Source: an uncultured Clostridia bacterium (GTDB lineage: Bacteria > Bacillota > Clostridia > Christensenellales > Borkfalkiaceae). Taken from it: a stretch of DNA of 64,000 nucleotides. How positions within the stretch are numbered: position 1 is the stretch's first letter; every line of letters starts with the position of its first letter. Positions 42,034 to 50,046 of the stretch are shown in pieces. The notes under the pieces are model-generated. The model had not been told where the DNA came from. It made no database searches and worked only from the letters and a program-made list of their open reading frames with translations. The DNA is taken from NCBI GenBank assembly GCA_947588985.1, contig CANQBG010000002.1, positions 22,224-86,223 of the forward strand, in the 5' to 3' direction. A program made the translations under genes and the position numbers.

Positions 42034-43362
42034 TTACGGGCCGAATTTACGGAGATGTTTGGGCAGGTGGTTTTTTACGACGCCGCCCACGATCTTTCCG
42101 AGCCCCAAGGGGAATTCCTCCACACCGACGACGCACCAGCCGTCGGGGAGGTCGCTCTCCACCGTCTCGCCCCGCAGGTAGCGATCGCTCTCCTCGCGCG
42201 AGAGGGAGACGAACCTTCGCACGTCCTCCCGCTTTACGGCCATGGCGAGGGCATGGGCGGGGCGGAAGAGCTTGCGATCCCACTCTCCCACCTCCAAACC
42301 GACGCGGAACCCCACGGCATTGCGGAAGTCGGCAAGGGGCAGATCTTCCCCCGCAAGGGAGAGGCGGGTCCCCTCGTTGCGCAGCGTGCCCTCCAAGGGG
42401 CGGGCGAAGAAGTCCTCCGAAAAGGCCTTCCACGCCTTTCCGGCCCCCGGAGAATCGACATGGTAGCCGCCTTTGCCGCCTCCGGGCGTGAATTTGCGCA
42501 AAACGGGCCGCGCGCTCCTCGGGCCATCCTCCTTTTGGAGGACGGCGGCGAAGTGGCCCTCGCCCTTCGCCGTGTGCGGGTAGAGCTTCTTCATCGTGCG
42601 GAGCGTGAATTCGGGATGGCGGGCGAGGAAGGCCTCCACTTGCCACTCGTCCTCCTCCTCGGCAAAGGTGCAGGTGGAGTAGACGAGGGTGCCGCCGCCC
42701 GCGAGCATGCCTGCCGCGGCGTCTAAAATGCCCTTCTGGCGCACAGCGCACCGCCGCACGTTTTCCTCGCTCCATTCCGAAAGGGCGTTTTCCTCCTTTT
42801 TGAACATGCCCTCGCCCGAGCAGGGGGCGTCTACGAGGATCTTATCGAAATAGGCGGGGAATACCTCCGCAAGTTTTTCGGGCGGCCGCCAGGTGACGAT
42901 GGCATTCCGAACGCCCATCCGCACGAGATTTTCCTCGAGAATGCGCATTCGATCGTAGTCGATCTCATTGGCGACGAGCACGCCCGTGCCACCCATGTCC
43001 GCGGCGAGCTGCGTCGCTTTGCCTCCGGGGGCGGCGCAGAGGTCCAAGACGCGCTCCCCCTTTTTCACTTCGAGAAGGGGGGCGGCGCACATCGCGGAGG
43101 GCTCCTGCAAATAGTAGAGCCCGGCGAAATGATAGGGGTCGGCGCCCGGCTTTTCCGCCTCGATATAGAAGGCGTTTGGCTCCCACGCGACGCGTTCTTT
43201 CAGCGGGAAGGGCGCGCGCGCCGCAAACTCCGCGGAGGAAATCTTCAGCGAATTGACGCGCAGTCCCCGATAGGGCGCGCCTTGATAGGAGGCCAAGAAG
43301 GCGGGATACTCCCCCTGCAAGCGCTCCCGCATGCGTTGCTCAAAACGTTCCGGAAGCTTCAT
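42034..43362 (-). CDS. rsmF: RsmF/RsmB-type rRNA cytosine-C5 methyltransferase
   Basis: 442 residues. NOL1/NOP2/Sun fold: RVLDLCAAPGGKATQLAADMGGTG (SAM), DKILVDAPCSGEGMF and LVYSTCTF carrying the two catalytic Cys. The C-terminal ~170 residues, ending ...DGWCVVGVEEFPLGLGKIVGGVVKNHLPKHLRKFGP, match the RsmF-type (YebU) RNA-binding tail, which favours rsmF over sun. Modifies C5 of a 16S rRNA cytosine. Its ATG overlaps the exonuclease stop (ATGA). Confidence 0.9.
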   Translation of the reverse strand: MKLPERFEQRMRERLQGEYPAFLASYQGAPYRGLRVNSLKISSAEFAARAPFPLKERVAWEPNAFYIEAEKPGADPYHFAGLYYLQEPSAMCAAPLLEVKKGERVLDLCAAPGGKATQLAADMGGTGVLVANEIDYDRMRILEENLVRMGVRNAIVTWRPPEKLAEVFPAYFDKILVDAPCSGEGMFKKEENALSEWSEENVRRCAVRQKGILDAAAGMLAGGGTLVYSTCTFAEEEDEWQVEAFLARHPEFTLRTMKKLYPHTAKGEGHFAAVLQKEDGPRSARPVLRKFTPGGGKGGYHVDSPGAGKAWKAFSEDFFARPLEGTLRNEGTRLSLAGEDLPLADFRNAVGFRVGLEVGEWDRKLFRPAHALAMAVKREDVRRFVSLSREESDRYLRGETVESDLPDGWCVVGVEEFPLGLGKIVGGVVKNHLPKHLRKFGP

Positions 43363-44309
43363 AAGAGCGATTCCCTCAACTGTTCGAGCGGGATATAGTC
43401 CGCGCCGCTCTTGATCGCGCTTTCAAAGCGCATCCCGCCCTCGCCGCGGGCGATATAGACGTTGCATTCCCCCGGATGGGAGGTGTACCTTCCGCCCGAA
43501 TTGAAGATCGCGGCGACGAGCTTCACGGACATGGGTACGTCGATTTCAACATCTTTTGCAAAACAAAAGACTTTTCCCTCGAGCGCGCCGCCCTTCTTGC
43601 GGCGGTGCATATACTTATTGACGTAGCGATAAAATTCCTCGTGCGCGGCGTGGTATTCTTCCCGCTCGCGGGCGCGTTCGCTGTAATAGGTCTTTTGGCC
43701 CGCGGAACTCGGCTGGCGGGTCCTGTAATTTTCGAGCTTACCGCCGCGGATCTTATACTTGGCGAGCAGGCCCTTCACGTCTACGCCCTCTCGCAGGCAG
43801 AGCGCCTCGCACACGCGCATGGTGGCATAGGCGTCGTCCACCGCCCTGTGGGGGGTGAACTCCACGCCGAGGTGTTCTGCCATCGCGCCGAGCCCCACTT
43901 GCTTGGTGTAGTCCCCCTCGGTGTTCATCCAGAAGAACTGCGTATCGTGGAACTCGAACCGGAAGGAGGGGAGCTTATAGCGCTTGGTCTCGAGATTGAG
44001 GTAGTTGACGTCGTTGATGGTAGCATGTCCGAGGACGATGGCGTCGCGGTCCTCGAGGAGGGCCTTGATGCGCGGATAGACGGCGGGAAAGAGGGGGTAT
44101 TTCTTGAAGTCCTCGTATTCATAGGGGAGGACGAGTCCCTCGCCGCCGTTCCGGCCCGTGAGGTGGAATTTCCCCTTGGGGTTGACGAGGATATCCTCCC
44201 GCGCGAGGACGCGGAAAGTTTCGTCGGTGACGACGTAGCCGAAGGCACAGATCTTGGCGGCATACTTAAAGACGCACGCGCATTCGATATCAAAGAAAAC
44301 GTACTTCAC
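43359..44309 (-). CDS. DEDDh exonuclease with C-terminal BRCT-like domain
   Basis: 316 residues from a GTG at 44309 (VKYVFFDIECACVF) that overlaps the serS stop as GTGA; the track start at 44351 lies inside serS. DEDDh motifs: FFDIECA (Asp/Glu), GHATINDVNYL (Asp), HRAVDDA (His/Asp). After a basic linker, a BRCT-like fold (LEGKVFCFAKDVEIDVPMSVKLVAAIFNSGGRYTSHPGECNVYIAR). Similar to DnaQ/PolC-epsilon-like 3'-5' exonucleases that work in repair; independent function is unknown. Coupled to serS and rsmF in one operon. Confidence 0.88.
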   Translation of the reverse strand: MKYVFFDIECACVFKYAAKICAFGYVVTDETFRVLAREDILVNPKGKFHLTGRNGGEGLVLPYEYEDFKKYPLFPAVYPRIKALLEDRDAIVLGHATINDVNYLNLETKRYKLPSFRFEFHDTQFFWMNTEGDYTKQVGLGAMAEHLGVEFTPHRAVDDAYATMRVCEALCLREGVDVKGLLAKYKIRGGKLENYRTRQPSSAGQKTYYSERAREREEYHAAHEEFYRYVNKYMHRRKKGGALEGKVFCFAKDVEIDVPMSVKLVAAIFNSGGRYTSHPGECNVYIARGEGGMRFESAIKSGADYIPLEQLRESLL

Positions 44310-45592
44310 GGGCGGGGCAAGATCTCCTTCTTTCCGCCCATGTAGGGCCACAGCGCTTCGGGGATCTCCACGCTCCCGTCTGCCCGGAGATGGTTCTCGA
44401 CGAACGCGATGAGCATACGGGGCGGAGCCACGACGGTGTTGTTGAGGGTGTGGGCGAACTTGCTCCCGCCCTCGCCCTTATAGCGGATGCCGAGCCTTCT
44501 CGCCTGCGCGTCGGTGAGGTTGGAACACGAGCCGACTTCGAAATATTTCTTCTGCCGGGGAGACCATGCCTCGACGTCGCAGCTCCTGTATTTGAGGTCG
44601 GCAAGGTCGCCCGAGCAGCATTCGAGCTGGCGGACGGGGATGCCGAGCGAGACGAAGAGCTCCACGGTGTAGTTCCACATCTTCTCATACCACGCCTCGC
44701 TCTCCTCGGGCTTGCAGATGACGATCATCTCCTGCTTCTCGAATTGATGGATGCGGTAGATGCCCCGTTCCTCGATGCCGTGCGCGCCCTTCTCCTTGCG
44801 GAAGCAGGGAGAGTAGCTCGTGAGCGTCAAGGGGAGGTCCTTTTCGTCGAGGGTGGTATTCATGAAGCGGCCGATCATGGAGTGTTCGCTCGTGCCGATG
44901 AGGTATAGATCCTCCCCCTCGATCTTATACATCATGCCCTCCATCTCCTCGAAGGACATCACCCCCGAGACGACGTCGGAGCGGATCATAAAGGGCGGGA
45001 TCACATAGGTGAAGCCCTTTCCGATCATGAAGTCGCGGGCATACGTCAAGACGGCGGAGTGCAGGCGGGCGATATCCCCCGTGAGGTAGTAGAAGCCCTG
45101 CCCGCTCGTGCGACGCGCGCTGTCGATGTCGATGCCCTGCAGTTTTTCGAGGATGTCGAGATGATAGGGGACCTCGAAATCGTACTGCGTCGGCTCCAAA
45201 AAGCGCTTCCGCTCGACGTTTTCCGCGTCGTCCTTGCCGATGGGCGTATCCTTGGAGATGATGTTGGGAATGCGCATCATCACGGACTTCAACTGTTCGT
45301 TGACTTCGGCGGACTCCTTCTCGATCTCGGCAAGGCGGGCGGCGTCCGCATTTACCTGCGCCTTGACGGCCTCGGCCTCCTCCGTCTTTTTCTCGCGCAT
45401 GAGCTGCCCGATCTGCTTGGAGAGGGCGTTGCGCGCGGCGCGGAGGGTATCCCCCTCCGTCTGGAGACTGCGGCGCTTTTCGTCGAGGGCAAGGGCCTCG
45501 TCGACGAGGGGAAGTTTGCGGTCTTGAAATTTTTTCCGGATGTTTTCGCGGACGAGCTCGGGGTCGGCGCGAAGCAGTGCAATGTCGATCAT
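44306..45592 (-). CDS. serS: Seryl-tRNA synthetase
   Basis: 428 residues. N-terminal coiled-coil arm that grips the long variable arm of tRNA-Ser (about 26-100), then the class II core: motif 2 region SYSPCFRKEKGAHGIEERGIYRIHQFEKQEM and motif 3 AHTLNNTVVAPPRMLIAFVENH. Charges tRNA-Ser; a tRNA-Ser(GCU) gene is present at 12131. The leader is only about 40 nt, so no T-box. First gene of a translationally coupled trio. Confidence 0.97.
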   Translation of the reverse strand: MIDIALLRADPELVRENIRKKFQDRKLPLVDEALALDEKRRSLQTEGDTLRAARNALSKQIGQLMREKKTEEAEAVKAQVNADAARLAEIEKESAEVNEQLKSVMMRIPNIISKDTPIGKDDAENVERKRFLEPTQYDFEVPYHLDILEKLQGIDIDSARRTSGQGFYYLTGDIARLHSAVLTYARDFMIGKGFTYVIPPFMIRSDVVSGVMSFEEMEGMMYKIEGEDLYLIGTSEHSMIGRFMNTTLDEKDLPLTLTSYSPCFRKEKGAHGIEERGIYRIHQFEKQEMIVICKPEESEAWYEKMWNYTVELFVSLGIPVRQLECCSGDLADLKYRSCDVEAWSPRQKKYFEVGSCSNLTDAQARRLGIRYKGEGGSKFAHTLNNTVVAPPRMLIAFVENHLRADGSVEIPEALWPYMGGKKEILPRP

Positions 45593-45630
45593 AGTGGTTT
45601 CCTCGAATCTTTTGCTGTTCTTTTTTCCTT

Positions 45631-45659
45631 ATTATACACTATTTTGCCTTAAAGTGCAA
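45631..45659 (-). promoter_or_regulatory. Sigma-A promoter of serS
   Basis: TTGCAC, 17 bp, TATAAT on the minus strand, about 40 bp before the ATG. Confidence 0.85.
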
Positions 45660-45700
45660 CGTTTTGTCCGCCGCAATCCCCGCATGCGGCGAAAAAAGTT

Positions 45701-45730
45701 TTGACTTTTGGGCCGAAAGCATGTTATAAT
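45701..45730 (+). promoter_or_regulatory. Sigma-A promoter of the P-type ATPase gene
   Basis: TTGACT, 18-bp spacer, TATAAT, about 73 bp before the ATG at 45803. Confidence 0.8.
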
Positions 45731-45802
45731 GGGGGAAACAGCGCGGAGCGGGAGGACGCGGCCCCCACGGCCCTCCCCCCGATCCCGCCGACAGGAGATA
45801 TC

Positions 45803-48382
45803 ATGAACGATCCGGATCCGGAAAAAGAGGAACTCCTCCGCGACGCCGAACATGGCGAGCCGGAGGACGAGGAGGCGCAGAAGTCCTTCTCTTCGCGCGT
45901 GCTCTCGGGCATCACCCGGAAAACGCCTTCCAATCGCAATAAAAAGCTCTTGAAGCGCTTCCGCAAGGCCAAGAGTATCCCCGCCGCCGAGGATGTGGAG
46001 CGCTTCGATCCCTCCCCCGCGAAGGGCCTCACCGCCGCGCAGGTGGAGCAACGCATGAACGAGCTGCTCTTCAACGACGTCAACAAGAAGTACTCCAAGT
46101 CGTATGCGAGCATCTTCCTCGGCAACATCTGCACCTTCTTCAACCTGCTCTGCGTCGTCGTGGCGCTCGCCCTCGTCTATGCGGGCGCGCCCATTTCGCA
46201 ATTTTTGTTCGTCGTCATCTTCACGGTCAACCTGCTCATCGGCATCGTGCAGGAGATCCTCGCAAAGCGGCAGATCGACCGCCTTGCCGTGCTCGTCTCG
46301 GCCTCCGCGCGCGTGGTGCGGAGCGGCGTCCGCGTAGAGATCCCCATTAGGGACATCGTCCTCGACGACATCATCCTCCTCGAGACGGGCCAGCAGGTCC
46401 CCGCCGACTGTATCCTCTTAGACGGCGTTGTGGAGGTCAATGAGGCCCTCCTCACGGGCGAATCCGTCCCCGTCAAGAAGCAGATCGGGGAGATGCTCTT
46501 CGCCGGCTCCTATCTTGCGAGCGGGAACTGCACCGTCCGCGCCGAGAAGGTGGGGAGCGCCACCTATCTCAACTCCCTCACCTCCAAGGCCAAAAAGTAT
46601 AAGAAGCCGCACTCCGAGATCATGAACTCCATCCGCGTGTTCATCCTCGCCATCGGCTGCTTCATCCCCCTCGTCGCCGCCGCCATGTATTGGGTGAATT
46701 GGTTCGCGACGGACGGCAACGTCTCCGAGTCCATCATGCTCACGGGGGCCGTCGTCATCGGCATGATCCCCTCGGGGCTGCTCCTTCTCACCTCCTTCGC
46801 CATGGCCTTAGGGGTAAGGCGGCTCGCCAAAAAGAACACCCTCGTGCAGGACTTCTACTCCCTCGAGATGCTCGCCCGCGTCAACACCCTCTGCCTCGAC
46901 AAGACGGGAACAATCACCGACGGCCGCATGACGGTGAGCGATTGCATGCTGCTTGCGGGATTCGACGACTACACCCTCGACGAGGTGATGGGCAGCATGC
47001 TCTTCGCCCTCGACGACAACAACCAGACCTCCCTCGCGCTCACCGAGCGGTTCGGGCATTCGAACGTCCTCACAGCGACGGAGATCTTGCCCTTCTCCTC
47101 CAAGCGGAAACTCTCGGCCGTGACCTTCGGTGACGTGGGGACCTACGTCATGGGTGCCCCCGAATTCGTCTTGAAGCCCTTGCCCTCCAAGATCGATAAG
47201 ATCGTGCGGCAGTATGCGCAGTCGGGCCTTCGGGTGCTCGCCATCGCCTATTCCCCCAACCCCATCTCGGGGGACAAGGTGCCGCCCATGCTCCGCCCCA
47301 TGGCCATTATCACCCTCGCGGACAACATCCGCAGCGACGCCGTGGAGACCATCAAGTGGTTCCGCGAAAACGACGTGGACATCAAGATCATCTCGGGCGA
47401 CAACCCCGTCACCGTGGCGGAAGTGGCCCGCCGCGTGGGCGTGCGCGACGCCAACCGCTATATCTCCCTCGACGGGCTCACCGACATCGAAGTGGAGAAC
47501 GTCGCCTCGCAATACACCGTGTTCGGCCGCGTCACGCCCGAGCAGAAGGCCATCCTCGTGAAGGCCATCAAAAAGCGCGGCAACACCGTCGCCATGACGG
47601 GGGACGGCGTCAACGACATCCTCGCCTTGAAGGAGGCGGACTGCGCGATCTCCGTCGTCTCGGGGGCGGAGGCGGCGCGCAACGTCTCTCACCTCGTCCT
47701 CACCGACAACAACTTCCTCAACCTCCCCTCCGTCGTCTATGAGGGGCGGCGGGTCATCAACAACATCAAGTCGTGCGCGTCGCTCTACATCATGAAAACG
47801 CTGTTTACGACGCTCCTCGCGGCCATCTGCTTCATCATCACCCTCTCGGGCACGCACACCTCCTACTTCTTCAAGACCAACAATATGCTGCTCTTCGAGG
47901 TGCTCGTGGCGGCCTTCCCCTCCCTCATCATCTCCATTCAGCCCAACACCGCCCGCGTCAAGGGAAAATTCATCCCCTATGTGCTCTCGCGAAGTATTCC
48001 GGGCGCGGTGACGCTCGCCCTCTGCATCGTCGCCGTCTACGTCGCCTCGCTGTGCGTCCCCGAGGCCTACGGCTTCTCCGGCACCACGCTGAGCGCGCTC
48101 TACTTCCTCGGCCTCTCCTTCGGCGGGCTCGTGATGCTCTTCCGCATCCTCCAGCCCTTCAACCTCCTGCGGTGCGCCGTCTATATCGTCTCGGTGGGGC
48201 TCACCGTGCTGGTGCTCGCCATTCCCTACTTCGGCAACATCGTGTTCGACGATTGGGCCACACTCTCCTTCACCTTCCCGCAGATCCTCTACATCGTCTG
48301 CGTCGTGCTCGCGGCCTTCCCCGTCTCGAGCACCCTCATCAGGCTGTGCGACCTCATGAATCCCACGAGCGAAGGAAAATAG
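45803..48382 (+). CDS. CtpE-like cation-transporting P-type ATPase
   Basis: 859 residues from ATG 45803 with ACAGGAGAT in front. P-type hallmarks: TGES (actuator), CLDKTGTITDG (phosphorylated Asp), KxSAVTF region (nucleotide binding) and MTGDGVNDILALKEADC (hinge). The fourth helix motif VVIGMIPSGLLLLTSFAMALGVRRLAKKN matches the CtpE group of putative Ca2+ transporters, with Ser where related proteins usually have Glu (PEGL). About ten membrane helices, and a charged N-terminal extension of about 70 residues. Substrate (Ca2+ or other cation) is an inference. Shares a terminator with the converging gene. Confidence 0.88.
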   Translation: MNDPDPEKEELLRDAEHGEPEDEEAQKSFSSRVLSGITRKTPSNRNKKLLKRFRKAKSIPAAEDVERFDPSPAKGLTAAQVEQRMNELLFNDVNKKYSKSYASIFLGNICTFFNLLCVVVALALVYAGAPISQFLFVVIFTVNLLIGIVQEILAKRQIDRLAVLVSASARVVRSGVRVEIPIRDIVLDDIILLETGQQVPADCILLDGVVEVNEALLTGESVPVKKQIGEMLFAGSYLASGNCTVRAEKVGSATYLNSLTSKAKKYKKPHSEIMNSIRVFILAIGCFIPLVAAAMYWVNWFATDGNVSESIMLTGAVVIGMIPSGLLLLTSFAMALGVRRLAKKNTLVQDFYSLEMLARVNTLCLDKTGTITDGRMTVSDCMLLAGFDDYTLDEVMGSMLFALDDNNQTSLALTERFGHSNVLTATEILPFSSKRKLSAVTFGDVGTYVMGAPEFVLKPLPSKIDKIVRQYAQSGLRVLAIAYSPNPISGDKVPPMLRPMAIITLADNIRSDAVETIKWFRENDVDIKIISGDNPVTVAEVARRVGVRDANRYISLDGLTDIEVENVASQYTVFGRVTPEQKAILVKAIKKRGNTVAMTGDGVNDILALKEADCAISVVSGAEAARNVSHLVLTDNNFLNLPSVVYEGRRVINNIKSCASLYIMKTLFTTLLAAICFIITLSGTHTSYFFKTNNMLLFEVLVAAFPSLIISIQPNTARVKGKFIPYVLSRSIPGAVTLALCIVAVYVASLCVPEAYGFSGTTLSALYFLGLSFGGLVMLFRILQPFNLLRCAVYIVSVGLTVLVLAIPYFGNIVFDDWATLSFTFPQILYIVCVVLAAFPVSSTLIRLCDLMNPTSEGK

Positions 48383-48396
48383 CGCTTCCGCATACG

Positions 48397-48432
48397 AAAA
48401 CCTCCCCGCAAAGTGCTGCGGGGAGGTTTTTT
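48397..48432. terminator. Bidirectional terminator
   Basis: AAAACCTCCCCGCA-aagtgc-TGCGGGGAGGTTTTTT between converging ATPase and epimerase-like genes. Confidence 0.95.
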
Positions 48433-48445
48433 CATTCCTGCATTC

Positions 48446-49315
48446 TCAATAATAGGTGATCGTCTGGATGAGGGTGCGCGCCGTGTGGGGGGCAAGGGTC
48501 AAGACGCCCGCCTTCTCGGCAAACTCCATGCGCTCGCCCGCCCTGTCGGGAAGGTTGGCCCACGGCTCGATGCAGAGCATGTTTGCGTTTTCGGGCTTCC
48601 AGAGGAGGAGATTTTCAAACCCCGTAAAGCCCACTTCCGCGAGCGCGCCGCGGCGCTCGGAAAAGAGCGTCACGCTCCCCGACCGCAGCCCGCCGAAGAT
48701 GACGGTGTTGCCGTTTTTGAATAGATTTTCTTGCAGTTTGAGCTCTTTGCCCATACCCATGTCCGAGGTCAGGCCGTTCAAACGCCCCTCTTCGTCGTGC
48801 ACGAGCGCGAGGAATTTCTCCTCCTCGGAAAAGCGCAAAAAGTGCGCGCCTACGCCTTCGCGGAGGGCATGAGAGAGGTGCCCGCCGCACGAGAAGGGCA
48901 TGCGGTTTTTGCCTCGGTTCTCCACGGTGTAGGCGATCTCGAGGAGATTGCCGCGCAGCTCGTAGCGCACGGTGAAGGAGAAGGCGAAGGGATAGCACGC
49001 GCGCGTCTCCGCATTCGAAAGGAGGCGGAAGGCCGCCGCATTTTCCCGCTTTTCGACGCACGCAAAGAGGCTCCTTCGCGCGAATCCGTGCTTGGCGAGC
49101 GGGTAGTCCTTCCCCCGCACCGTCATGACGCAGTTGCCGCAGACAGGAAAGAGGACGGGGGCATGTCCGGACCACGCACCCGTCTCGTTTTGCCAAAGCC
49201 GTTCCCGGCCGTTGTGAATGATGTGCACGGGCTCCGCCCCGAGCGGGTCGATCTCCACGCGCAAAAATTCGTTTTGTATGGTCTCCACTTCTTCTGTACC
49301 CCCCGTGCGGATCAA
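48446..49315 (-). CDS. Aldose 1-epimerase family (GalM/LacX-like) protein
   Basis: 289 residues from TTG 49315, which overlaps the nanE stop (TTGA); a GTG at VETIQNEFLRVEIDP is the alternative. Galactose-mutarotase beta-sandwich: ERLWQNETGAWSGHAPVLFPVCG, YPLAKHGFARRSLF (His), LEIAYTVENRGKNRMPFSCGGHLSHAL (second His) and LCIEPWANLPDR (catalytic Glu). Interconverts sugar anomers or binds phosphosugars. Last gene of the carbohydrate operon. A copy of the ACCCATGTCCG word lies at 48755. Confidence 0.88.
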   Translation of the reverse strand: MIRTGGTEEVETIQNEFLRVEIDPLGAEPVHIIHNGRERLWQNETGAWSGHAPVLFPVCGNCVMTVRGKDYPLAKHGFARRSLFACVEKRENAAAFRLLSNAETRACYPFAFSFTVRYELRGNLLEIAYTVENRGKNRMPFSCGGHLSHALREGVGAHFLRFSEEEKFLALVHDEEGRLNGLTSDMGMGKELKLQENLFKNGNTVIFGGLRSGSVTLFSERRGALAEVGFTGFENLLLWKPENANMLCIEPWANLPDRAGERMEFAEKAGVLTLAPHTARTLIQTITYY

Positions 49316-50025
49316 TCGGTGGCGGCCGTCTCCCGGAACACGGAGTGCGCTTCGATCGCCTCCACAAAGCGCCGCGTGATGTTCTGCGGACGCGTGATCG
49401 CCCCGCCGATGATGATGTGTTTGACGCCCGCGTCGAGCACCGAGGCGAGGTCCTCGAGGGAGACGATGCCCCCCTCCGCGACGACTACCGCGTTCTTGAC
49501 GTTTTCCAGCAAGGTGCGGCAGAAGGCGGCGTCCGGGATCTTCATTCCCTTGGTCTCCTCGGTGTAGCTACGCATGGTCGTAGAGATGTAGTCGAAGCCG
49601 AGCGCCTCGGCGGCGAGCGCGTCGTCGAGGGTGGCGATATCGGCCATGATGGCCTTCTCGCTGTTCTCGCGGATGTAATCGACGAGCTCCTTCACCGTCG
49701 TCCCGCCCGGGCGGGGGCGGAGCGTCGCGTCGAGGGCGATGATCTCGCACCGCGAATGGACGAGCGCCTTCACCTCCTTGAGCGTCGGCGTGATATAGAC
49801 GGGGGACCCGAAATACTCCCGCTTGATAAGGCCGATGATGGGAAGTTCGCCGTTGATATGGCGATGGATGGCGTTGATATCGCGCACGGTGTTGGCGCGG
49901 ATCCCCACAGCCCCGCCCTGCTTTGCGGCATTGGCCATCTTCGGAATGGTGTCGCCGCCGTAGAGCGGTTCGTCGCGGAGCGCCTGGCAGGAAACCACCA
50001 GCCCCTTGGTCAAAACATGCTTCAT
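49312..50025 (-). CDS. nanE: N-acetylmannosamine-6-phosphate 2-epimerase
   Basis: 237 residues, TIM barrel. Marks: GLVVSCQALRDEPLYGGDTIPKMANAAKQGGAVGIRANT, IIGLIKREYFGSPVYITPT, IIALDATLRPRPGG (with catalytic Lys/Asp region) and ADIATLDDALAAEALGFDYISTTM. Converts ManNAc-6-P to GlcNAc-6-P in amino-sugar or sialic-acid catabolism. No sialidase, nanA or nanK is in the window, so its use here may be for ManNAc-containing glycans taken up by the adjacent transporter. Confidence 0.95.
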   Translation of the reverse strand: MKHVLTKGLVVSCQALRDEPLYGGDTIPKMANAAKQGGAVGIRANTVRDINAIHRHINGELPIIGLIKREYFGSPVYITPTLKEVKALVHSRCEIIALDATLRPRPGGTTVKELVDYIRENSEKAIMADIATLDDALAAEALGFDYISTTMRSYTEETKGMKIPDAAFCRTLLENVKNAVVVAEGGIVSLEDLASVLDAGVKHIIIGGAITRPQNITRRFVEAIEAHSVFRETAATD

Positions 50026-50046
50026 AACATCTCCCTTGCGGCTTTT

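Noticed and set aside
45593-45660. T-box leader before serS
   Set aside because: The promoter lies about 40 bp from the start codon, leaving no room for a T-box.
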